DNA from: Oehlia diaphana | Lineage: Eukaryota > Glomeromycota > Glomeromycetes > Glomerales > Glomeraceae | Length of the DNA: 11,866 bases | Direction: 5' to 3' | Assembly (NCBI GenBank): GCA_003833135.1 | Contig: QZLH01000468.1 | Span: forward strand, 23,012 to 34,877 | Shown here: piece after piece, positions 1-7,827 of the stretch | How positions within the stretch are numbered: position 1 is the stretch's first letter | Layout of the letters: each line of letters starts with the position of its first letter | Made by a program: the position numbers and the translations under genes | The notes under the pieces: generated by a model | The model's input: only the letters and a program-made list of their open reading frames with translations | Databases searched by the model: none | What the model was told of the DNA's origin: nothing

Positions 1-339
1 TAATTTTTATTAAATTATTATAAATAGGTGTGAGATTCAATAGGAATTCCGCAGTCTTGGACTCCGCAGTTCATTGACTCAAATAAAATTATTAATTATT
101 AAAAGTTATTTTGAATATGCTTATGGTTCACCTGAGAGTTAATTAATGATAAGTCCAGATAAAATAAAATATGGGAAAACTCTTCGAGTTTGAAATTGAA
201 AAAATAAAACTAACGAAAAGATAATAAAATATGGAAGAACTATCACAGTTTGTAAGAAGAAATAATGTAATAAATAAAATCTAAACTAAGCGTAATAAAA
301 AGAAGAATATAATGAAAATGAAAAGTTAATAAAATACTT

Positions 340-495
340 GTTTATTCACGGGTGGCAGACATGGGTGACACCATAAGCGAAATTTGCCAAGAGTACCGGC
401 CAAAATCAGATCCGCAAATTAACTACGCCACCTGACCTTAACATGATTTATGCAATAAACGTCGGCCTAGTATCTTGGCCATAAAAAGACCGCAG
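340..495. other. GC-richer island with short inverted repeats, unidentified
   Basis: This patch stands out from its AT-rich surroundings. It contains GGTGGC at 351-356 facing GCCACC at 427-432, AATTTGC at 381-387 facing GCAAATT at 414-420, and a looser pair at 386-401 and 464-479 (ends GGCC and CTTGGC agree). I recognise no tRNA, 5S rRNA or protein. It could be part of a non-autonomous element or an old exon of one; this is a description rather than an identification. Confidence 0.35.
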
Positions 496-567
496 AGCAA
501 TGAAAACAAGTGAATAGCTAGAAGGAAATAAAAAGAGGATAGAGCAATAAAAACAAGCAAATATCTA
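494..567. repeat. two imperfect 27-bp direct repeats, period 47
   Basis: Bases 494-520 and 541-567 agree at 23 of 27 positions by eye. The shared frame is AGAGCAAT-AAAACAAG followed by AATA/AT-CTA. Twenty unrelated bases separate the copies. A comparable, weaker pair with a period of 60 lies at 161-190 and 221-250 (about 23 of 30 agree). Confidence 0.6.
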
Positions 568-651
568 TAAAACAACCAAACAACTACAGACTAGTGAAAA
601 TGGATGGATAGCAATAAAGCATTAGAAAGGACATGGACATGTAAAATAAGC

Positions 652-701
652 AAGTAGGTAACATTATAACGTAAGTAGGTAACACTATAACGTAAGTAGG
701 G
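652..701. repeat. 21-bp tandem repeat, about 2.4 copies
   Basis: The unit AAGTAGGTAACATTATAACG plus T occupies 652-672. It repeats at 673-693 with one change (T to C), and a partial third copy, AAGTAGG, begins at 694. The array runs straight into the 18-bp palindrome at 703-720. Such an array beside a palindrome is typical of a transposon end or minisatellite, but I cannot name the family. Confidence 0.85.
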
Positions 702-702
702 T

Positions 703-720
703 GCAGTCTTATAAGACTGC
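703..720. repeat. 18-bp perfect palindrome
   Basis: GCAGTCTTATAAGACTGC equals its own reverse complement. The flanks extend it imperfectly to 699-724 (GGGT on the left, GCCC on the right, one mispair that would be G-U in RNA). It lies exactly between the tandem repeats and the first recognisable transposase codons, so it may mark a recombination or insertion boundary. Confidence 0.9.
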
Positions 721-1010
721 GCCCTATTACATTTAATGCAACTGGTTTAATTAAACTTCCAGCACTTTTCATTTATATATATTAAATGCCAAGAGATTTA
801 AAAGAAATTGATCAATCAAAGCTTCCTGTAAATTATTATTGGAATAAAAGTGTCTGGATGCAAACGTCTATTTGGAATAAATATTTAGAACTTTTAAATC
901 AAAGAATAAAAAGGCGAAATAAAAAGATCCTTTCTCTTAATAAACAATGTACCAGTTCATTCAGTTAGTAATCTGAACCTGCTGACGCTGGCATTATTAA
1001 TTCATTCAAG

Positions 1011-1081
1011 GTTTGTAATTATTTATTATAAATAGATTATAAAATTAATAGCACAATATTCTAATAATTTATTAATCTTAG
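1011..1081 (+). other. probable relic intron inside the transposase
   Basis: This 71-base segment starts GTTTGT, ends TTAATCTTAG, and is far more AT-rich than its flanks. Removing it joins AAG to GCA and yields INSFK-AQYRK, the contiguous order I recall in pogo/Tigger proteins. A later insertion that happens to have GT-AG ends is the alternative. Confidence 0.7.
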
Positions 1082-1263
1082 GCACAATATCGCAAAAAAC
1101 TCATAAAAATAGAATTGCAAGCTTATGATAATAATATGAAGTTAAATATACCAGTTCTTAAATTGAAGATAAGTGACTCTATTTCACTTTGTATAAAAGC
1201 TTGGGAAGCTGTAAAGTGAAACTATTCATAATTGTTGGTCAAAACTGGAATTTTGCCAATTTC

Positions 1264-1311
1264 ACCTTTACCTTTACCTTTACCTTCACTTTTACCTTTA
1301 CCTTCACCTTC
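1264..1311 (+). repeat. hexanucleotide repeat (CCTTTA/CCTTCA)
   Basis: Imperfect tandem copies of CCTTTA and CCTTCA give an alternating Pro-Leu/Ser stretch just after the KTGILP part of the transposase remnant. This is probably slippage expansion in a decaying gene. Confidence 0.8.
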
Positions 1312-1708
1312 TGATGAAGGACAAAATGATGATGGCCTGAATGAAATAGAAGAGATCCAAAAATTATTGGATCAATATAGTAATTTTATTTCTGATGGAT
1401 TAATAAGTGCCAAGGAATTTATCTTAATTGATGATAATGACAATTATGGGGGAGAAGAAATTACAGATGAAGAAAATGTAAATATGATAAAACCAAATGA
1501 AACAGAGAAAAATTAATTCTACAATCCAAATATCCACTTCAGAAGCATTAACATCATCAGACAAAGTATTATCTTTTCTTGATAATCCACCTGATACTTT
1601 TATTATGGAGTTTAATAATAGAAATATATTATATAATCTTAAGAAACAAATAATTCGTTTCAATAAAATCAATCGGTATTTGGTTAAACATACGATGGAT
1701 CGTGCATG

Positions 1709-2473
1709 ACTTAATATTATAATAATTGATAATATAACATTTTATTCGTAATATAATATGAACATTTACATTTATTAGTAATATAATTTTTTGAACAATG
1801 TATTTTTTTTATATAATAAAGTTTTATATCGTGAATACTATATGAAAAATCACATGAACTTTTTATTTTTACCTATATATAAAAAAAAATGAGATTTACC
1901 GAACACCTTCAACTTTATAAGTATTCCAAATATTTCAAATACTCGTTAAGAATTGTCCTTGAATGGGCTGAACTGGAAGTTTGGTATATCTTGTACTTAA
2001 TTATTGCTAATTATATATATTTAATTTTAAATTTTTTGACTAAAAAATTATTATTTAATTTTGATTAATTTTGATACACCTTTAAATGCACTATTTGCAT
2101 ACACAAGGGGTGTGCAATTATGGAGGTCTGACTGTAGTAGGTTTGTTATCTATCTGAGCCTCAGTATTAAGTTGGATTATTAAATCTAAAATATAACATA
2201 ATTTTATTAACTTGGTCAAAAATCATAACATTTAAAATATATTTATGAGGTGCACAAAAGCTTAAACAGGTGGTTAGAATTTAGGTAGAAAATTACATAT
2301 ACGACGATTATTTATCCATAACAAATATAGAAATTATGTTAAAAGAGGGATAAGTTATATCACGGTTAATATATGAGTTTAATTACAAATTTGAGAGATC
2401 ACATAAATTTCATTAAGATCATTAAGATGTGCATGCAGATTATAACTCATTAATTTAAATTATAGAATTTAAA
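1709..2473. other. AT-rich spacer: transposon tail and aconitase 3' flank
   Basis: No gene is visible. The left part to 2134 is most likely the untranslated tail of the pogo-like element; the right part contains the 3' end of the minus-strand aconitase transcript. I saw no classical AATAAA signal on the minus strand in the first 75 bases after the aconitase stop codon. Confidence 0.55.
2111..2136. mobile_element. right terminal inverted repeat of a pogo/Tigger-like element, next to a TA
   Basis: Read on the minus strand from 2134, the end begins CAGTCAGACCTCCATAATTG. CAGT at the tip and an adjoining TA (2135-2136) fit the terminal repeats and TA target site of Tc1/mariner-pogo elements. It lies about 430 bases downstream of the transposase remnant and in the outward orientation expected for its right end. 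I found no matching left copy upstream, in keeping with the loss of the transposase N-terminus. Confidence 0.65.
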
Positions 2474-5400
2474 TCAAAATCGTTGATTAGCAATAAGATT
2501 TAAAGCACTTCCCATTTTAAACCATTCAATTTGATCCTTTGACATCGTGTGCTTAGTCACAACTTCAAATTCTTTATCAGTTTCATGCTTTTTAACCCTA
2601 ATAATAACATCTTTACCAGGTTCCAATCCAACAACCCCAACGGTTTCGATTATATCTCCTCCAGAAAATAATTCATAATCTTTTTCATCTTTAAATACCA
2701 AAGGTAATACTCCTTGTTTCTTTAAATTTGTTTCATGAATACGTGCAAATGATTTGGAAATTATTAATGAACAGCCCAAGTATCTAACTTGTAAAGCGGC
2801 ATGCTCTCTTGCTGATCCTTCCCCATAATTATGCTATAAGAGAGAATTATTAAATTATGTGTTACTCTCTTAAATAGAACATTATAAAGATATATATAAA
2901 CTTACATCCGCTACGATTATCCATGAAACATTATTTTCTTTATAATATCGTGCAACTTCTGGTATATTTCCATCCTATATTAAATCAAATTATAAATAGA
3001 ATAAAAAATTTTTGTTTATCCAAATTTAATTTAGCCAATACCAAATTCACAAACATTTACCTTTCCAGTCAAATCATTTTTCACAACATTAATTTTTTCA
3101 TTATCAGCATTTAAAGCTCCAATTAAAGTGTTGTTTGATATATTTTCTAGGTGTCCTTTATATTTTAACCAAGGTCCAGCCGCTGATATGTGATCTGTTG
3201 TACATTTTCCTTTAACTTTAACTAATACCTTCAATTCCTTAAATTCATTTCCATGCCATGGAGAAAATGGTTCTAATTTTTGAAGTCTACTAGAATTTTC
3301 TGGTATAGTAATTTTCGTTGATGAATTACCAACTGTAATTATCGGTTCTAAGTCTTCGTTGCCTATATAAACATGTAATTTAATTGTGATTCAACAGGTT
3401 TCAATAAATAATGTTAAAACATTTAAACGAACCATCTGCAAACCCCTGATGTGGTAATTCATCGCCGTGTGGACTTTGAAATTTAAATGGTTCACCATCT
3501 TTATCTATTAGAGCGTCAGTCATGGGATTAAATGATAATTTTCCAGCAAATATCATAGTTGTGACAATCTATAAGTAATAAATAGATTTTTTTTTTTAAT
3601 AAATATAAAGGAAGAATAGATCATTTAGAATATTAATTTACCTCAGGAGATGCCAGGAAATTCATTGTATTAGGATTATTATCATTTCTGTTCCTAAAAT
3701 TACGATTAAACGAAGTGAGAATAGCATTTTCTTCATTTTCTTTAATATCGGTTCTTTTCCACTTAATAAAAAAGAAAATCCTTTACGTTAAGAAAATCTT
3801 TTCTCTGTATAAGAAAGATAAATAAACCAATTATAAATTCATAATTACTTGACCAATACAAGGACCACAAGCGTTTGCTAAAATTTCACCACCAACTTTT
3901 TCTAATATTTCAGTTTGGCCATCTCTTTCCATTGTAGCCCTTATTTGTTCACTTCCAGGTGTTATAAAAAATTTTCCTTTTGGCTGTATTCCTTTGTCCA
4001 ATGCCTGCCTGGCTAATGAAACAACACGACTCATATCCTATATTATATTAACATATTAAGAAAAAAGTTCAAAATCGATTAAAAGCTAGATCAAATACTT
4101 ACTTGATAACTACTATTGGTACAACTTCCAATCAAACCAGCTTTAACCTCATCCTTCCATCCATTCTTTGCAACAACTTCAGCAAATTTGCTTATCGGAG
4201 TTGATAAATCCGGAGTAAAGGGTCCATTAATATGAGGTTCAATTTCTGATAAGTTCAATTCTATATATTGATCATAATGTACATTGCTATCAGCTTTAAG
4301 ATATGAAGCATTTTTTAATGCTTCTTCCGCAACAGTGTGTCTTCGTGTTTCCGTTAAATATGAATACATGCTATTGTTAAACGGAAACACAGTAGTTGTC
4401 GCACCAACCTATTTAAATTCATATATGAATAAGAACCACTTTGGTTACAGGAATAAAGAATACATGAATATTTACTTCAGCTCCCATATTAGATATAGTA
4501 GCCATTCCGGTGCATGATAATGTGTCAACTCCTGGTCCAAAGTATTCAAGAACATGCCCTGTTCCTCCCTATAATCAGTCAACATATTAAACCATAATTC
4601 AAAAAGTAATTCTGCTCAAATCTCGCACCTTGATACTTACTCGAACGGTCAACTTTCCGGCCAGATTTAAAATAACATCTTTCGGACTTGACCATTTGGA
4701 TAAACTTCCATCCAATTTAATACCAATGATCTTTGGAGCCTTAATTTCCCATGGAATATCTGCCATTGCATCAACAGCATCAGCACCACCAACTCCTATC
4801 GCAACCATACCTAAGCCTCCAGCATTCGGTGTGTGACTATCTTTAAGAACATGAAATCGTTTAGAGTTTATATAAATTTAAAAATCATTAAAATTAAAAA
4901 ATCAATCAACCGGTTCCAAGCATAAGTCCACCAGGCGCCGCATAATTCTCTAATACAATTTGATGAATAATACCACTTCCCGGCTTCCAAAATGCTATAC
5001 CATATTTCTCAGCTGCACTTTGTAAGAAATCAAAGATCTCTTTATTGGAAATTTCTGCGGCCTAACGATAGTATAAAATAAAGAACTAGAAATAAAAGGT
5101 GTATAATTTTAATTTTAAAATTGTCAATACCTTGACATCTTTATTGGCTCCTTGGAACGCCTCAATTAAATGATCACAATGAATTGATGCTGGGACGGCA
5201 GTTGTTGGCATTCCGGCAAGCATAAATTGCAGAATTGCCATTTGTGCTGAAGCATCTTGCATAGCAACACGATCTAATCCATCATAAAGTCACGTGAATT
5301 TTGGGAAAAAACCTTTAATAAAGAAATAAAAACTTTTTACCAGGTTTCAATTTTAAATAAGTTTCCCCCCTAACAATTCCACCATCATATTCACGAGGAT

Positions 5401-5737
5401 CATATAAATGAGAATATAATATCTTTTCCGCTAAACTTAAAGGTCTATCTTTAAGTATCTTTTGTTGAACAAAAGCCAAATTTTGAGTTAATTTTGTGTA
5501 AGGAGGAGTAATGTCAGTACAATCTTTTTCAGGGGGTCGATTAACCACTGATGCCATGTTCCTAAAATGAGATGGTGTTGATCTCTTTGATAATAATGTT
5601 GGCCTAATATGAGACAACTTTTTTTTCGTATTATTTAATTTTCGAAATTAGTTTAGTTGATCATCACATTAATTATTAACATTGTTTTGAATACAAACCT
5701 CATATCTTTTGGATAAAAATAGGGTTCTATTGAACAT
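2474..5737 (-). CDS. ACO1: mitochondrial aconitate hydratase (aconitase), 13 exons, 794 aa
   Basis: Exons, in order of transcription: 5737-5699, 5617-5341, 5273-5131, 5061-4911, 4840-4641, 4568-4476, 4408-4103, 4037-3849, 3761-3642, 3568-3433, 3362-3061, 2974-2906, 2833-2474. All 12 introns (65-87 bases) are GT-AG and all joins keep frame, giving 794 residues (human ACO2 has 780). The enzyme isomerises citrate and isocitrate in the mitochondrial matrix. The three 4Fe-4S ligands are Cys397 (GSCTNSS), Cys460 and Cys463 (ACGPC), with the spacing of the animal enzyme. Also present are Gln111, Asp139-His140, His186, Asp204-Ser205-His206, Asn297, Glu301, Arg486, Arg491 and Arg684. Exon 1 gives [13 protein letters not shown], a basic, acid-poor presequence; I chose its ATG because it splices in phase and supplies targeting, whereas starting at 5557 would not. 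Two pocket residues differ from the animal enzyme: Lys620 in LKYKGHL replaces Arg, and Ala683 in GEGSARE replaces Ser. It could therefore be the fungal Aco2 type (homocitrate dehydration, lysine pathway). Family certain; paralogue uncertain. Confidence 0.96.
5274..5340 (-). other. aconitase intron 2 containing a dispersed-repeat block with CACGTG
   Basis: The 67-base intron carries TCACGTGA at 5290-5297 and CTTTTTACCA at 5333-5342, the latter spanning the splice donor. The same two blocks, with TTTTGG, an A-run and ATAAA between them, occur in the same order and orientation at 11633-11680. About three quarters of this intron is alignable to that distant sequence. Confidence 0.6.
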
Positions 5738-5752
5738 TTCTCTTGAAATTAG

Positions 5753-5781
5753 TTTTTTTTTTTTTTTTAAAAAAAAAAAAA
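5753..5781. promoter_or_regulatory. T16-A13 tract just upstream of the aconitase start
   Basis: Sixteen T are followed directly by thirteen A, beginning 16 bases upstream of the aconitase ATG. Poly(dA:dT) tracts commonly keep fungal promoters free of nucleosomes, so this probably lies in the core promoter or 5' UTR. That role is inference; the tract itself is plain. Confidence 0.4.
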
Positions 5782-6472
5782 GAAACGAAAAAAGAGTATT
5801 TTTGGGAATTCGATACTACTGTACCACCTTTTATATGATCATCACATCTAATTCATTGGAAAAATTTCACATGTTACATTTAATACAATTTTGTTCTTAT
5901 TTAATGAATCTGACATTGCTTTGAAATTTATCGATTTTCTTGTTGCCACGCATAAAATCTTAGCAATTTAACCAACATAAGAATGAAGAAGCATATAATT
6001 TTTTTATTTTATATATAGAAAAAAATTTCTATATTCACATTTAATTGATTTGTTCGATTGTCATTGCATCATTTCCATGCAAGCCAATGGAATTTTTGAT
6101 ATTACAAACAGCCACATCTCTTATTTACGTAACACAATTTCACAACTTCGAATTCTTTTGAATTCCATACAATAACAATTAACAGTAAATGTGTCAACAT
6201 TCTCTTGCTGACAACTGCGCCTGAACTTTCATAACCCCTTACATAAATTTTCTGAGGACCCACCTATCGGTCAATTTGACAGATAATCGACGTTCGGTGG
6301 ATATATTCGGATGAAATTCCTAATCGAATCAAATAACGGAAAGATGCCAATTTAAGAATATCCCGGCTATCTGAAAAAGATTAGTAAGATCATTGTAAGT
6401 TAGGTGTTATTAAAAAAAAAATGAAATAGTAAAACATTAGCTGCATACAATGAAAACCTCCGACAAATGAAT

Positions 6473-6498
6473 GGTTACAGATTGATTAAATTGTAACC
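6473..6498. promoter_or_regulatory. 7-bp inverted repeat GGTTACA-12-TGTAACC
   Basis: GGTTACA at 6473-6479 faces TGTAACC at 6492-6498. A further GGTTACA occurs at 7083-7089 in the same intergenic gap. It could be a binding site for a dimeric regulator of either flanking gene; there is no direct evidence of function. Confidence 0.25.
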
Positions 6499-6702
6499 GA
6501 TCAAATATTTGTTGAATATTAATTATATTGATAAGATTATCGAAAATTTTAAGAATTTCCTTATCAGATCGTTAATCGTGAAAACAAATAAAATATTATG
6601 TCCAAAAAAAAAAAAAAATAACTAAACCTTGATATTAATAAGTATGTAAAATTAGATAAAATTTATAGGGGTAAAGTCTTAGTAATAAAATTAGTAATTA
6701 TG

Positions 6703-6724
6703 ATGTACAGGATGTACTGTACAT
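6703..6724. promoter_or_regulatory. 8-bp inverted repeat ATGTACAG-6-CTGTACAT
   Basis: ATGTACAG (6703-6710) and CTGTACAT (6717-6724) are perfect reverse complements around a 6-base spacer that itself holds a third half-match, GATGTA. It sits about midway between the two divergent genes. It could be an operator-like site or a small hairpin; the function is unknown. Confidence 0.35.
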
Positions 6725-7827
6725 TGAATATATGTTGTGTCAGGATCTGAAGATGTAATCTCTGATCATCTCTTAATAATATCCCTTCTCATACTTCTCA
6801 AATACTTATTAAATTATTACTTCGAATTCCAAGTTTTTACTCTTGCAAATTTCATATGCAAGATCGTTTTTTATATTAATCACAATGACTTCCGAAACCG
6901 TAAATATCGGAACTCTTTCGGTATATTTCCTCTTTTGAAATTTCAGGAGAAACACAAGGATTGTAATACCTCATGGTTGATGTAAACCAATCAGATAACC
7001 TCATGTACGAAAATCCTTATAATCTTTATGTAGCAAATCGTTTATGTAGTAACTGCTTGCCCGTTAAAAATAGAATATAATTGGTTACAATCATTCAAGT
7101 AGAAATAATTTTTTTTTTTTTTTTTTTTTTTTATAGAAAAAAAGTCTTTTTAAATCGCTCTTTTTGCATACTAAACGCATAATGAGTTCCCCAAGTTTTA
7201 CATCTCATTCATCTGCATCTGAAACTTGAATCAATAAAAATGTGCGATGATATCATTTTGATAAGCTCTGCATCGTTATGTAATTTTTTATATGTAAATA
7301 AGGAAACTTGACCAGAATTATTCTTAACGTCGGGTAAATTTTTTCAGTAATTTACGTTGCTTATGAATGCTTTGCATACATGCATAATTACATTGTGCAC
7401 GAGCAGCTTTTTTTTCGCCTTTTAAATAAATAATATTGTTATATAAAGAATTCTGTAAAGTTGTCGCTCATCAGCATATCCCCCGAATAAATTATATGAA
7501 CTTTACTACGGTAGTTGCATTAATATCTAACTAAATATATTTTAAGGTTCATAAAAAAATATTTTGGCGGATGTAAATGATTGAATTAGCAAGTGTCAAT
7601 CAATTTAGCCTGGTATCACATATTGAAGTTTCCTATTATGAGTTAGATGGCTTTACAATTTTCCAAACAATATAAATAAATGTTCAATTTTATTTTATAT
7701 TTAAAATTGCGAAAAAAAAATTTTTTTTTCATTTTCATTTTTTTTTTCCAGTAGTTCGCTTTTAAATGTCATTTCCATAGACCTTAGTTACATGTTAAAT
7801 TCCATTTGATCCTTAGAATAGAAAAAA

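Larger units (their letters stand above)
1..650. other. gene-free, repeat-rich AT-rich region
   Basis: No open frame here resembles a protein I know. The stretch holds spaced direct repeats (161-190 with 221-250; 494-520 with 541-567) and a GC-richer island near 340-495 with short inverted repeats. It looks like accumulated transposon or satellite-like debris to the left of the transposase remnant. The minus-strand frame at 584-772 runs through the 21-bp tandem repeats and is taken as chance. Confidence 0.6.
723..1708 (+). pseudogene. decayed pogo/Tigger-like DDE transposase (N-terminus missing)
   Basis: Translation shows fragments I recognise as the catalytic core and tail of pogo/Tigger (CENP-B-like) transposases. 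They are, in order: NATG and KLP near 735-761; KLPVNYYWNKSVWMQTSIWN at about 822-881; DAGIINSFK at 984-1010; AQYRKKL from 1082; TIHNCW, then KTGILP, at about 1220-1260; and an acidic tail ending near 1708. The DNA-binding half and the segment with the first catalytic Asp are absent. The second catalytic Asp is replaced by Asn (LNKQ where the family has LDNAP), and about 25-30 codons between it and DAG are deleted. Stops lie at 783, 966 and 969. Small frameshifts flank TIHNCW, and another occurs near 1505-1517. The gap at 1011-1081 has GT-AG ends and joins INSFK to AQYRK in frame, so it looks like an intron. The copy cannot encode an active enzyme. Confidence 0.85.
5738..7827. other. 2.1-kb divergent intergenic region
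   Basis: It separates two head-to-head genes and so holds both promoters. I see no credible protein gene or tRNA. Visible landmarks are poly-A at 6604-6617, a run of 24 T at 7109-7132, an 8-bp inverted repeat at 6703-6724, GGTTACA/TGTAACC at 6473-6498 with a further GGTTACA at 7083-7089, and a pyrimidine tract ending CCAG at 7751. The last resembles a 3' splice site, so a 5'-UTR intron of the bHLH gene is possible; one candidate donor, GTAAGT, lies near 6396. Confidence 0.5.

Noticed and set aside
584..772. 62-codon minus-strand frame
   Set aside because: Its repeated PTYVI segments come from the 21-bp tandem repeats, and it also crosses the palindrome and transposase relic.
5290..5297. CACGTG in aconitase intron 2 as a target of the neighbouring bHLH factor
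   Set aside because: The site fits class-B bHLH binding, but it lies in an intron within a block repeated at 11633-11680, so repeat origin explains it better.
5315..5617. Aconitase start at the TTG at 5617 or the ATG at 5557
   Set aside because: TTG is not expected as a nuclear start. Bases just before 5617 form a good 3' splice site, and an in-phase upstream exon with a presequence exists. The ATG at 5557 is kept only as a possible alternative start.
5709..5924. Plus-strand frame across the T16-A13 tract
   Set aside because: It crosses the aconitase first exon and a homopolymer that gives poly-Phe/poly-Lys; a chance frame.
6737..6985. 82-codon open frame in the intergenic gap
   Set aside because: It lacks an ATG start, is Leu/Ile/Phe-rich as expected of AT-rich DNA, and resembles no family I know.
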